From: Anaerolineaceae bacterium
GTDB taxonomy: Bacteria; Chloroflexota; Anaerolineae; Anaerolineales; Anaerolineaceae
Assembly: GCA_016841365.1 (NCBI GenBank)
Contig: JAENZI010000016.1
Coordinates: 1 to 64,000, forward strand
Length of the DNA: 64,000 bases
Direction of reading: 5' to 3'
Under the pieces are notes generated by a model. The model made no database searches, had not been told where the DNA came from, and saw only the letters and a program-made list of their open reading frames with translations. Both the position numbers and the translations under genes were made by a program. Below, piece by piece: positions 37,885 through 47,931 of the stretch (the stretch's first letter is position 1; the number at the start of each line of letters is the position of its first letter).

Positions 37885-39798
37885 CTACTTATTAAACTGC
37901 GTTTCATAAAGATGTGCATACAGTCCGCCTGCTGCCAGCAGTTCTTGATGGGTGCCACGCTCGATGATCTCGCCTTTATCCATCACCAGGATCAGGTCTG
38001 CAGAGAGGATTGTGCTCAGCCGGTGGGCGATCACGATGCTGGTACGGTTGGCATACAGGTTTTCTAATGCCTCCTGGATCAGGGCTTCGGATTCGCTGTC
38101 GAGATGGCTGGTGGCTTCGTCCAAGATCATAATGCGGGGATTTTTAAGCAGCACACGCGCCAGTGCCAGGCGCTGTTTTTCGCCGCCGCTCAGGCGGTAA
38201 CCGCGCTCGCCGACAATGGTGTTGTATCCTTCGGGGAGGTCGGCGATAAAATGATGGATGTTTGCCGCTTTGGTGGCGTTGACCAAATCTTCATCCGATG
38301 CCTCCGGGTTGGCGTACAGCAGATTGGCTTTAACTGTGTCATGGAACAGGTAATTTTCCTGGGTGACCATGCCGATTGTGTCTGCCAGATCATCCAGGCG
38401 CAGGTCGCGGATGTCATGTCCGTCGATCCGGATGGTGCCTGCTGTGGGGTCGTACAGGCGGGGGACCAGGTAGGTGAGGGTGGTTTTGCCTGCGCCGCTT
38501 GGTCCGACCAGTGCGACCAGGTCGCCAGGATGTGCTTTGAAGGTGATCTCTTTGAGTGCCAATTCACGTGCCTGGCTGGCAAAGGCTTTGCTCAGGCTCT
38601 GACGGGTTTGCTCTTCTTCTGATAATATCCCGCCTGCGTTTTCCATCAGGTACGGGCGGTAAACGTCGTTGAGCAGTCCCTTTTGGGTATCGGGATATTT
38701 GAAGGTGACCGTGTCGAATTCGATCTCACCTGCCGCATCTTCTAAGGGCGGGGCATTCGGCTTCTCCATGATGTCGATTGGCAGATCGATCACCTCGAAA
38801 ACCCGCTCGAAACTGACCATCGAGGTGGCAAACTCTACTGGCGCATTGACCAGCCCCTGGAAAGAAGCGTATAAGCGTGAGAGGTAATCACCAAAGGCAA
38901 CGATCGTTCCAAGGGTGAACATGTCCAGGATGACGAGATAGCCGCCCACGCCATACACCAGGGCGGTGCCGACAGCCGTCAGCAGGTGGATGATGACCAT
39001 AAACACGATGCCCAACGTGGCGCGCTGGATCCCGAGCGATTTTACTTCTTCAGCACGCCGGGCAAAACGGCTGATTTCATCATCTCTTCTGCCAAACAAT
39101 TTGACGAGCAAAGCGCCGCCGATGTTCAGGGTTTCGTTCATCATGGCGTTCATACGGGCGTTGGTTTCCATTTGGCGGCGGGCGATCTCCCTGAAGACAC
39201 GACCAAGCCGCCGGGCAGCGATGATAAAGAAAGGAACAATAAGAATGCCCATCAAGGTCAGCTTCCATTCAAGGGTTAACATCACCACCAAGATGGAAAG
39301 TACCTCGATGAAGTTGGTGACCAGTGTGACCAGGGTACGGCTGATGGCGGTTTGGGCACCGACCACATCGTTATTCAGGCGGCTGATCAGTTCTCCTAAC
39401 TGGGTGTGCGTAAAAAAACGCAGTGACATTCGCTGTAAATGCCGGTAAAGCGAAACCCGCAAATCAAAGATCACGCCTTCGCCAATTTGTGAAGTCAGTC
39501 GGCGGGTGACCACCTGGAATGCCCCGCTGATGATCGGTAAGATCAGCAAGCCGACCGCGGCAAAAACTAACCGGTTGATGTCTTTTTCGGGGATGGCATA
39601 ATCGATCAGATGCCGGAGGATTAAGGGGGAAAGGAGTGCCACGCCTGTGTAAACCAGGATGGTGAGCAAACTGCCTACAATCTGCCAGCGGTAGGGTTTG
39701 GCATACACCATAACCCGCTTGATCAATTCCCAAGATAGACGGGGTTTTTCATCATCTGCGTTGATATAACTTCGCCAATTTCTTCGTCGCATGCCCAA
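37885..39798 (-). CDS. ABC exporter (fused permease-ATPase)
   Basis: Six-TM domain; Walker A GPSGAGKTT; RLSGGEKQRLALARVLLKNPRIMILDEATSHLDSESE. Confidence 0.92.
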   Translation of the reverse strand: MGMRRRNWRSYINADDEKPRLSWELIKRVMVYAKPYRWQIVGSLLTILVYTGVALLSPLILRHLIDYAIPEKDINRLVFAAVGLLILPIISGAFQVVTRRLTSQIGEGVIFDLRVSLYRHLQRMSLRFFTHTQLGELISRLNNDVVGAQTAISRTLVTLVTNFIEVLSILVVMLTLEWKLTLMGILIVPFFIIAARRLGRVFREIARRQMETNARMNAMMNETLNIGGALLVKLFGRRDDEISRFARRAEEVKSLGIQRATLGIVFMVIIHLLTAVGTALVYGVGGYLVILDMFTLGTIVAFGDYLSRLYASFQGLVNAPVEFATSMVSFERVFEVIDLPIDIMEKPNAPPLEDAAGEIEFDTVTFKYPDTQKGLLNDVYRPYLMENAGGILSEEEQTRQSLSKAFASQARELALKEITFKAHPGDLVALVGPSGAGKTTLTYLVPRLYDPTAGTIRIDGHDIRDLRLDDLADTIGMVTQENYLFHDTVKANLLYANPEASDEDLVNATKAANIHHFIADLPEGYNTIVGERGYRLSGGEKQRLALARVLLKNPRIMILDEATSHLDSESEALIQEALENLYANRTSIVIAHRLSTILSADLILVMDKGEIIERGTHQELLAAGGLYAHLYETQFNK

Positions 39799-39899
39799 TT
39801 TTAAGTGTCCTCTCTGTAAGCGTGCTTATTGTGCCCTCAAATATACCTTAGATAAAAATAAAAATGCCCGTGATGGGCATTTTTCACTGAATTTCAGCC

Positions 39900-41441
39900 T
39901 TAATCCCGCGGTAAAGAAAAACAAATGCGTGTCCCCGAGTTTGTTTTCGGATCAACCCACATCCGTCCATCGTGCGCCTCAATGATGGCACGTGCCAGAT
40001 ATAAGCCCAAACCAGCGCCTTTTGTTTTTCGGCTGGTTTCAGGGGCGCGATAGAAGCGGTCAAACACGTGGGGGAGGTCGCCGGGAGGGATGCCTGGTCC
40101 TTCATCTTTGACGCAGATAATCACCTGATCCGGCAATACCTGCCCAGTGATTTGGATGACGCCGTCTGGTGCGTATTTGATTGCGTTTGAGATCAAGTTG
40201 GAGAGAACCTGTTCGACCCTGACATCATCCCCCATGATCACTGGGAAATTCTCAGGGAAATCCACGGTAATTTGGTGATCCTGGGTTTGCACCTGGAAGC
40301 GCTCCGCAAGACGATTTGCGACGTCATGCAGGTTGATATCGGTTTGCTTAAGTTTCATCCCACCTGCCTGCAACCGGGAGGCATCTAAAAGGTCTTCAAT
40401 CAGGCGTGTCAGGCGGTCAGCCTCTTCTTCGATCACTTGCAGGCTGTCGTCCATCACATCACGATCCCATTGTACATCGTCGCGACGCAGGGTGCTGACA
40501 TAACCTTTGATCAGCGCTACAGGTGTTTTGAGTTCATGGGAGACAATCGACATGAACTCGCTTTTGAGCTCGTCAGCCTGTCTGAAGCGGGTAATGTCGC
40601 GCACCGTGGCGATGGTGTTGATCAGCGTGCCTTCCGGTGAGATCAGAGGGGCATATGAAATCCCGACAGGGAGTGGTGGTTGTCCGTTGGGGCGCTGGAT
40701 GTCGCCTTCAACATACAGATGGGCTTGCGGTGAAAGCGGCCAGCCGCCAGCCTCAGCCTGGTCGAGGGTGATGCCGTGGGGCGGCTTGACCCATTGGATC
40801 ACTTTACCGTGATCCATGCACATCAATTCTTCCTGTGAAAGGCCATACATGCGTGCGAAGGCGGCATTCGTCCTTTCGATGTTGTGATTGGGGTTGAGGA
40901 TCAGGATTCCGTCGGCTGCTGAATCTAACATGGTATCAATCCGCTGCTTTTCGCGGTTAACCTCGGTGTACAGGAGGGCATTGCGTACTGCAATGGCCGC
41001 CTGGTTAGCAAAACTCGAAAGCAGGGAGCGGTCATTGGCTGAAAACATCCCTCGGTAATTGCGGAAGATATAAATGAAGCCGATCACTTCCTGCTGGGCG
41101 ACCAGGGGCAGCCCTACGGCAGAAAGGTTCCCCATGCTGATCTGCTGAAGCACCTGGTTGATCTCGGGGATCTGGAGGTTTTTGGGGTCTTGAATAGGTG
41201 GGATTTGATCCAGCCAGGAATCAAGGAAACGCTGAATGGCATCTGGCAAGCCGTTGGCAACCGCCAAGGACCAGTGCCCTTCGTTGTTGCTCAAGGCGAC
41301 AAAGCCGGCACTGCCCGCAAGCATCTCGATGGCATATTTGAGGATGCGCCCCAGGAGCTTATCGAGATCAAGTTCTTCAGTCAACGCCCGGGAAATTTCG
41401 AGCAGATAATCCCGCTGGCGCACGCGGATATCAGGTAACAT
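39900..41441 (-). CDS. GAF-PAS sensor histidine kinase
   Basis: H-box SIVSHELKTPVALIKGYVSTL, N-box LSNLISNAIKYAPDG, G-box DEGPGIPPGDLPHVFDRFYRA, KGAGLGLYLAR. Confidence 0.92.
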   Translation of the reverse strand: MLPDIRVRQRDYLLEISRALTEELDLDKLLGRILKYAIEMLAGSAGFVALSNNEGHWSLAVANGLPDAIQRFLDSWLDQIPPIQDPKNLQIPEINQVLQQISMGNLSAVGLPLVAQQEVIGFIYIFRNYRGMFSANDRSLLSSFANQAAIAVRNALLYTEVNREKQRIDTMLDSAADGILILNPNHNIERTNAAFARMYGLSQEELMCMDHGKVIQWVKPPHGITLDQAEAGGWPLSPQAHLYVEGDIQRPNGQPPLPVGISYAPLISPEGTLINTIATVRDITRFRQADELKSEFMSIVSHELKTPVALIKGYVSTLRRDDVQWDRDVMDDSLQVIEEEADRLTRLIEDLLDASRLQAGGMKLKQTDINLHDVANRLAERFQVQTQDHQITVDFPENFPVIMGDDVRVEQVLSNLISNAIKYAPDGVIQITGQVLPDQVIICVKDEGPGIPPGDLPHVFDRFYRAPETSRKTKGAGLGLYLARAIIEAHDGRMWVDPKTNSGTRICFSLPRD

Positions 41442-41562
41442 GGGTTTATTTTATCCCAGTTTTATATAAGGCGTATTAGAACGGAACGGGAAATACAGAA
41501 GGAGGAAAGAATAGTGTTTGAATATGCAGGAAACCCAGGATAATTAAATACCTTGAATATGT

Positions 41563-41585
41563 AGAAAAACTTCATGAAGTAAAAC
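41563..41585. promoter_or_regulatory. Putative operator 1
   Basis: AGAAAAACTTCATGAAGTAAAAC; palindromic core CTTCATGAAG. Confidence 0.5.
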
Positions 41586-41665
41586 TTGACAGATATTGTC
41601 TTATTCGCCCATCATCTGGTTTTCGCCATTTTTTAACAAATTGCTAAAATTCATTAACAAAACTA

Positions 41666-41694
41666 TGGACAAAATCGTAAATTGCTTGTATAAT
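41666..41694 (+). promoter_or_regulatory. Putative sigma70-type promoter of the rpiR/sugar locus
   Basis: -35 TGGACA (41666-41671), 17-bp spacer, -10 TATAAT (41689-41694). Confidence 0.6.
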
Positions 41695-41746
41695 GGCAGC
41701 ATAATTGGAAAACCCAAGCATATTTGAGTGGATTTGAGAATTAATT

Positions 41747-41826
41747 GATTATAAAGAAAAACTTCATGAAGAAAAATCCGATTAAGTTTAGTCGCAAAAT
41801 TATTCGATTATAAAAGAAAACTTCGC
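41747..41826. promoter_or_regulatory. Putative operators 2 and 3
   Basis: GATTATAAAGAAAAACTTCATGAAG (41747) and GATTATAAAAGAAAACTTCGC (41806), sharing the core with operator 1. Confidence 0.5.
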
Positions 41827-41878
41827 AAATGTCTGAACAGGCTATTCAATTTCTCATAATTGCTCAAAAGGAAACCTT

Positions 41879-42703
41879 ATGGTTTTAAATACCATCCGCC
41901 GCTATTATACTGAGATGTTTTCTGCTGAAAAAAAGGTCGCAGATCTTATCCTTGAAAAACCGCAAGATATTGTCAATATGAGCATCTCTGAGTTGGCAAA
42001 AGCGAGCGACACAAGCGATGCAACGATCATCCGAATGTGTAAGCATGTGGGTTTCAGCGGTTATTATCAGTTGAAATTCAGTCTTGCTGCTGAAAGCGGT
42101 CAACAGCAGGTGATTGACGTTGATCATATTAATACGCCGCCGGAAGATGTTGTTGGCTTTTATGACTTCATTTCCGCCAATATTTTCCAGGCAGCGAAAA
42201 ACATCAATATGGATGTTTTGATGGATTGTGTCAAACTGTTGTCGAACGCAAATATGGTCTATTTTGTTGCATGGGGCAATACCTGGGCGGTTGCTTCTGA
42301 CTTTGCCAACCGCTTGAGTCGGTGCGGCATTAAAACATTTATTTCCGAAACGCCTGAGTACTTCATCCGCAACATTTGTTTGGGTGGCGAGGAGGATGTG
42401 CTGGTGGGCATTTCACATTCGGGCACATCCATTCACGTGATTCAGAACATCGAGCTGGCTAAAGAAAGAAATATCAAAACGATCTTGATCACAAATTCAT
42501 TGGATTCGAAGGCAGCAGAAATTTCGGATTATGTTTTGAGTGCCGAGGTGAAAAACCAGCTTTTTTATGATTTTGGAGGCGCATCCCACATTTTTGAGAT
42601 GCTGATTGTGGATGCATTGATTTATTTCTTATTGCGCACCAATGGAACATTTACGAAACGAGCTGATAGGGCTGAGGTCATCTCGTCGCAGTACAAGCTT
42701 TAG
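41879..42703 (+). CDS. MurR/RpiR family transcriptional regulator (HTH-SIS)
   Basis: FSAEKKVADLILEKPQDIVNMSISELAKASDTSDATIIRMCKHVGFSGYYQLK and C-terminal SIS domain. Confidence 0.9.
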   Translation: MVLNTIRRYYTEMFSAEKKVADLILEKPQDIVNMSISELAKASDTSDATIIRMCKHVGFSGYYQLKFSLAAESGQQQVIDVDHINTPPEDVVGFYDFISANIFQAAKNINMDVLMDCVKLLSNANMVYFVAWGNTWAVASDFANRLSRCGIKTFISETPEYFIRNICLGGEEDVLVGISHSGTSIHVIQNIELAKERNIKTILITNSLDSKAAEISDYVLSAEVKNQLFYDFGGASHIFEMLIVDALIYFLLRTNGTFTKRADRAEVISSQYKL

Positions 42704-42718
42704 TGTTGGAGGTATTTT

Positions 42719-44245
42719 TTGGCACACAAATTTATTTTTGATTGTCAACACATCGATAAATCCTTCGGCGGCACCCATGCATTGGATGATGTTGAGTTTC
42801 ATGTAAAAAGAGGCGAGGTACACGCTCTGGTAGGAGAAAATGGTGCCGGTAAATCAACATTGATGAAGATAATCATCGGGCTTTATAAAGCTGATATGGG
42901 TACGATGATGTTTGAAGAGAAGCCTTATGAAGCGAACAGCCCTGCGCATGCCATCCAAATGGGTATTGCAATGATCCATCAGGAACTGAACCCTGAACCG
43001 CATTTAACCATAGCTGAGCATATCTTTCTTAACAGAGAAGATACGATTGGGAAAACGCCGATATTAAACAAGAAGTTGACCAACCAAAAGGCGCAGGAAA
43101 TTTTAGATAAATTCAATTTCCCCTACAATGCAAAAACCTTGATGGGTGAATTGACGCTTGCCCAGGTTCAAATGATTGAAATTATTAAAGCGGTCTCAAG
43201 CGACGCAAAATTGATCATCATGGACGAGCCTACTTCATCTTTGGACAATGAAGAAACGGATCGATTATTTAACACGATCAGAGATTTAAAGAAAGAGGGT
43301 GTGGCAATCATTTATATCTCTCATCGGATCGAAGAAATCTATGAAATCTGTGATTATGTTTCAGTCTTAAGGGATGGGCGGTATGTTGGCAGTGGCAGCG
43401 TTAAAGATGTGACACGGGCTGATCTCATATCGATGATGGTAGGACGAAAAGTTGACAACATTTTCCCAAAGATTGATGTGCCAATTGGGGATGTCGCGCT
43501 CAAAGTCGAAGGACTTACAGGCAACGGTTTTACCGATATCAATTTTGAGGTCCATCGCGGAGAAATTTTGGGTATCTCTGGTTTGGTGGGTTCTGGGAGA
43601 AGTGAAACATTGCGTGCGATCTTTGGGCTCGATCCGAAAGAAAGTGGAAAAATTTTCCTCGAAGGCCAGGAAATTGAGATCGATAGCCCATTTGATGCAG
43701 TTAAAAACGGGATTGCTATGGTTAATGAAGACCGCAAGAATTTTGGCTTATGTCTTTTCCGTTCTATTCGAGAGAACATTTCTCTATCGAATTTATGGCG
43801 TGATCAGCAGGGACTGTATCTACATGTAAATAAAGAGAAGAAAGAAGTTGGTTCGGTCTCGGAAATCCTCAGGGTAAAAGCTGCCAGTATAGAAGATGAG
43901 GCATATTCCTTAAGCGGTGGAAACCAGCAGAAGGTTGTGCTTTCAAAATGGATCATGGCTAACCCCAAAGTCTTGCTGCTTGATGAACCAACTCGTGGTA
44001 TCGATGTTGGTGCAAAGGCAGAGATCCACTCATTGATGTGTGAGTTTGCGTCAAAAGGGATGGCTATTGTGATGGTGTCATCTGAGTTGCCTGAGATTAT
44101 GGGGATGAGTGACCGGATTCTTGTTTACCATGAAGGCAGAATCAATGGTGAGGTGACACGAGAAGAAATCTTGAGCGGTAAAGCAACACAGGAAACAATT
44201 TTAGCGAGAGAATTTGGTGAAAAGGTGGCAGAGGAAGCATTATGA
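42719..44245 (+). CDS. Sugar ABC transporter ATP-binding protein (RbsA/MglA-like)
   Basis: Duplicated ATPase domains: GENGAGKSTLMKI, second half LSGGNQQKVVLSKWI; TTG start with SD. Confidence 0.92.
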   Translation: MAHKFIFDCQHIDKSFGGTHALDDVEFHVKRGEVHALVGENGAGKSTLMKIIIGLYKADMGTMMFEEKPYEANSPAHAIQMGIAMIHQELNPEPHLTIAEHIFLNREDTIGKTPILNKKLTNQKAQEILDKFNFPYNAKTLMGELTLAQVQMIEIIKAVSSDAKLIIMDEPTSSLDNEETDRLFNTIRDLKKEGVAIIYISHRIEEIYEICDYVSVLRDGRYVGSGSVKDVTRADLISMMVGRKVDNIFPKIDVPIGDVALKVEGLTGNGFTDINFEVHRGEILGISGLVGSGRSETLRAIFGLDPKESGKIFLEGQEIEIDSPFDAVKNGIAMVNEDRKNFGLCLFRSIRENISLSNLWRDQQGLYLHVNKEKKEVGSVSEILRVKAASIEDEAYSLSGGNQQKVVLSKWIMANPKVLLLDEPTRGIDVGAKAEIHSLMCEFASKGMAIVMVSSELPEIMGMSDRILVYHEGRINGEVTREEILSGKATQETILAREFGEKVAEEAL

Positions 44246-45249
44246 AAAGCGCAGTGACAAATCTAACAAGTTCGATTATAAGCAGGCTTTCCACAGGAGA
44301 GATCTTTGGGATGCGCCGGGATCTTTTCCTCAAGCGGTATGGGATCACCATGGTATTGCTTCTTATGGTGGTTGGCGTATCTATATTTTCGCCGACATTC
44401 AGGACCACCCGGAATTTGTTAAGTGTATTGGAGCAAATTTCTGTAAATGGTGTTTTGGCGTTAGGAATGGTTTTTGTGATTACATCGGGTGAAATTGACC
44501 TCTCCATTGGATCAATGCTTGCACTTACCGGCGTAATCATCGGGCAGGTGCTGACCGCGACGGAGTCCATGTTTTTGGCGATCGTGGTTTCTGTAATTGC
44601 CTGTGCCATATTTGGCTTTCTCAATGGCTTCCTGGTTGCAAAATTCAAAATGTTCTCGTTTGTGGTGACATTGTCCACCCAACTGGTGATTCGGGGTGTG
44701 GGATACGTCATTTCTCAAGGAAAATCTATGTCCTTGGCTGATCCGAACTTCCGCAAGATTGGGTTAGGCAGAATCTGGGGAGTCATCCCAAATTCTGTTT
44801 TGATTTTGTTGGGGGTCGCAGCGATCGCCTATTTCTTGCTGCACTGGACAAAGTTCGGGAGATACATTTACGCGGTGGGCGGCAACAAACAAGCGGCTTT
44901 GGCCTCCGGTGTGAATGTTTTCTGGACCAAAGTCAGGGCATTCATGATCATGGGGATTGCATCAGGTATTGCTGGTGTTATTCTGACCAGCCGAATTAAT
45001 GCTGCCCAGCCTAATATTGGGATGGGCTATGAAACGGATGCAATTGCTGCCTGTGTGATCGGCGGCGCCTCGTTCGCTGGCGGTATTTCTACTATTCCGG
45101 GCACTCTTGTAGGCATTGTTATTATTGGAGTCATTTATAACGGTATGAACTTATTGCAAATCGACTCCTATTACCAGGTTATCGTCAAAGGCTTGTTGAT
45201 TATTGGTGCAGTTTTACTGGATATGTTCCTGAGCCGAAAACGGAATTAG
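44242..45249 (+). CDS. Sugar ABC transporter permease (RbsC-like)
   Basis: GMVFVITSGEIDLSIGSMLALTG, AVGGNKQAALASGVNV; 4-bp overlap with upstream gene. Confidence 0.92.
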   Translation: MKSAVTNLTSSIISRLSTGEIFGMRRDLFLKRYGITMVLLLMVVGVSIFSPTFRTTRNLLSVLEQISVNGVLALGMVFVITSGEIDLSIGSMLALTGVIIGQVLTATESMFLAIVVSVIACAIFGFLNGFLVAKFKMFSFVVTLSTQLVIRGVGYVISQGKSMSLADPNFRKIGLGRIWGVIPNSVLILLGVAAIAYFLLHWTKFGRYIYAVGGNKQAALASGVNVFWTKVRAFMIMGIASGIAGVILTSRINAAQPNIGMGYETDAIAACVIGGASFAGGISTIPGTLVGIVIIGVIYNGMNLLQIDSYYQVIVKGLLIIGAVLLDMFLSRKRN

Positions 45250-45385
45250 AGATAATTCCAAAAGAAAGGAGAAGCGTTATCGAACCAATTTGCGAAGCTG
45301 ATTTGAATAAGAACACCCCTCGATAAACCTCTTAATCCAAATCAATGGATTGAGAAACCACATTCAAAAAATAAGGAGTAGTAAC

Positions 45386-46360
45386 ATGAAGAAGTTTTTT
45401 GCACTGTTTTTTGTCTTAGTTTTCGCCTTTGTGCTTGTTGCCTGCGGACCCGCAGAAACAGCTGAAACAGGCGGCGAAGAGGCAGAAGCCGAAGACGGTA
45501 TCGTAATTGGCTGGCTGCAGAAGAACACCTCAAACGTTTTCGAAACCTACATCAATGCAGGCGGCGAAGCCTACTTGGATAAAATGGTTGAAGATGGCGT
45601 GATTGAGGATTATGTCACCTTTGATGGCAAGACCGATCCCTCCACTCAAATCAGCCAGGCAAACGACATGGTAAACCTCGGTGTTGATGTTGCCATTCTC
45701 CAGCCCGCTGAGGCTGATGGCAGCGCCCCCGCTTTGCAGGTTTTGGTTGATGCTGGTATCCCCGTTGTCGTTGTGAATGCCCGCACGATTAACACTGACG
45801 AACTCGCCACCTCCTATGTTGGCTCAGATGATGTCAACGCTGGTGAGATCATGGGTCAATTCATAATCGACACCCTTGGTGAATCCGGTAACTATGGGCA
45901 CCTGATGGGCATGATGGGCAACTCTGCTGCTATTCAACGTGCCGAAGGCGTCCACAATATCCTTGACCAATATGAAGGTTGGGTATTGCTTGATGAGCAG
46001 GATGCTGAATGGTCAGGCGACAAAGCCAGCAAATTCACCCAGGACTGGATCCAGATGTATGGTGATGACCTGGATGCAATCATCTGCGCGAATGATGATA
46101 TGTCCGTGGCTGCGAAGAGCGCTGCAATTGCTGCCGGCCGTGCGGATATTGTTGTGATCGGCGTTGATGCAATCGAAGCTGCACTCTCAATGGTGAAAGC
46201 CGGTGAATTGGAAGCCACTGTGTTCCAGGATGGTATTGGACAGGGTGAAGGCGCCGCTCGCACAGCTGTCGAGATCGCTCAGGGTAAAGAAGTTCCAAAA
46301 GAACAATGGATCCCCTTTGTTTTAGTTACCCCTGAAAATGTTGACGAGTTCATTGACTAA
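45386..46360 (+). CDS. Sugar ABC transporter substrate-binding lipoprotein (RbsB-like)
   Basis: Lipobox LVAC, periplasmic binding protein fold motifs, GVDAIEAALSMVKAGELEATVFQD. Confidence 0.9.
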   Translation: MKKFFALFFVLVFAFVLVACGPAETAETGGEEAEAEDGIVIGWLQKNTSNVFETYINAGGEAYLDKMVEDGVIEDYVTFDGKTDPSTQISQANDMVNLGVDVAILQPAEADGSAPALQVLVDAGIPVVVVNARTINTDELATSYVGSDDVNAGEIMGQFIIDTLGESGNYGHLMGMMGNSAAIQRAEGVHNILDQYEGWVLLDEQDAEWSGDKASKFTQDWIQMYGDDLDAIICANDDMSVAAKSAAIAAGRADIVVIGVDAIEAALSMVKAGELEATVFQDGIGQGEGAARTAVEIAQGKEVPKEQWIPFVLVTPENVDEFID

Positions 46361-46378
46361 TCGTTACTAACGAATGCG

Positions 46379-46412
46379 TTATCTGCGGCACGAGAAATCG
46401 TGCCGCAGATAA
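46379..46412 (+). other. Perfect 15-bp intercistronic hairpin with GAAA tetraloop
   Basis: TTATCTGCGGCACGA-gaaa-TCGTGCCGCAGATAA. Confidence 0.95.
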
Positions 46413-46435
46413 TATATCTGAGGAATTGTTCCATT

Positions 46436-47275
46436 ATGCAATTATTAAAAAATAGCGGCTTGCCAATCTACTTAGAAAAAGAGTCGAATAAATTGGCCTT
46501 CACTGCACCATTGCAATTAGGCAGCTATGGTGAAAAAATTGTTGGACAAATGTTAGGCCTTTTGGCAAAAGAAGAAAATTTGGAATTATCCACAAAGTTT
46601 TATGATGTCTACCGCGCCATCCGCTATCCAGACGACGAAGAACGCCTGAAAAGAAATAGATATCAATACGATATTACTTATGTGATGGACGGCTTGGTCA
46701 ATGGCGAATGCAAAAAAACTTCCGGTCATTATCATGGATTTAATCCTCAAAGAACAAATACTTACCCTGAAGTTTATGAAGTTATCGAAGGCACTGCGCT
46801 TTACGTTTTGCAGAGAGCAAAAAATTTTGAGTCAGATCCTGAAGGCATTATTATCGAGGATGTTATCCTCACAGTGGTAAAGGCAGGACAAACGATTATT
46901 ATCCCTCCGAATTATGGGCATTGCTCTATCAATATTGGGGATGGGCCAATGATTTTCAGCAATCTGGCATATATTCCATGCCCGGTAATCTATGATTCGG
47001 TCAGGTATTACCACGGCATGAGCTATTATGTTTTTAAGACTGATGGAGAAGTGAAGGCAGAACTTAATCAGCGATACTCGAATGTGCCCGAACCTAAGTT
47101 TGCTGTAGTTAAGGAAAATGAACGATTGGGAATCAAGTTTGGGCTACCGATTTATCAGAGTTATCAACAGAATCCAGGGGCTTTTGAGTTTCTTGGCAAC
47201 CCGGATGCATACGTTGATGAAATTATGTCAATGCTCGAATATAAAGAGAACTTAAAGGATGCGATTATAGGATGA
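46436..47275 (+). CDS. Cupin-type (archaeal-type) glucose-6-phosphate isomerase
   Basis: GHYHGFNPQRTNTYPEVYEVIEGTALYVLQ, IIIPPNYGHCSINIGDGPMIFSNLAY. Confidence 0.85.
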   Translation: MQLLKNSGLPIYLEKESNKLAFTAPLQLGSYGEKIVGQMLGLLAKEENLELSTKFYDVYRAIRYPDDEERLKRNRYQYDITYVMDGLVNGECKKTSGHYHGFNPQRTNTYPEVYEVIEGTALYVLQRAKNFESDPEGIIIEDVILTVVKAGQTIIIPPNYGHCSINIGDGPMIFSNLAYIPCPVIYDSVRYYHGMSYYVFKTDGEVKAELNQRYSNVPEPKFAVVKENERLGIKFGLPIYQSYQQNPGAFEFLGNPDAYVDEIMSMLEYKENLKDAIIG

Positions 47276-47913
47276 AAAAATTCCAGGTAGCGTTAGATCT
47301 TTTTACTGCGCAAGCCGCTTTGGATGTTCTTGACGAAGTCGGTGAATACGTGGATGTTATTGAGCTTGGTACGCCGCTAGTCATTGCTGAAGGTGCCAGC
47401 TTTGTCAGTCATGTTAAAGAAAAATATCCTGACAAAATTGTTTTTGCAGATATAAAAATCATTGATGGGGGTAATGTTGTTCCCCGTGTGGTCTTTGATG
47501 CTGGCGCTGATATGGTTTCCGTGTTAGCCGTTGGGGACGACAGCACAGTGAGGGGCGCCATTGAATGCGCTCGTGAGTATGGCAAATTGGTCTTGGTTGA
47601 TATGTGTTCTGTGCCGGATATTGCCCGTCGTGGTATGGAAGTGGATAAGATGGCGCCAGATTATGTGTGTGTGCATGTTGGTTACGATATTCAAGACACA
47701 GGCGTCGATCCCATTGAGGAATTACGGAAGCTGCAAGGAGTTCAGTCTGCAAAAGCAATTGCCGGAGGAATTCAACTATCTAATTTTGCAGAAGCGGTCA
47801 ATAGCCCTGCCGATTTGATTATTGTTGGTGGCGGATTGTATAACCAGAAAAACATGCGTGAAATTGCCCAGAAGATGCATGAGATCATTCACCCTGTTTC
47901 GGTGATGAATTAA
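47272..47913 (+). CDS. hxlA: 3-hexulose-6-phosphate synthase (OMPDC superfamily)
   Basis: FQVALDLFTAQAALDVLDEVGEYVDVIELGTPLV, VFADIKIIDGGN; ATGA overlap with upstream gene. Confidence 0.85.
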   Translation: MKKFQVALDLFTAQAALDVLDEVGEYVDVIELGTPLVIAEGASFVSHVKEKYPDKIVFADIKIIDGGNVVPRVVFDAGADMVSVLAVGDDSTVRGAIECAREYGKLVLVDMCSVPDIARRGMEVDKMAPDYVCVHVGYDIQDTGVDPIEELRKLQGVQSAKAIAGGIQLSNFAEAVNSPADLIIVGGGLYNQKNMREIAQKMHEIIHPVSVMN

Positions 47914-47931
47914 TCGCAAAGAAGGAAAAAC

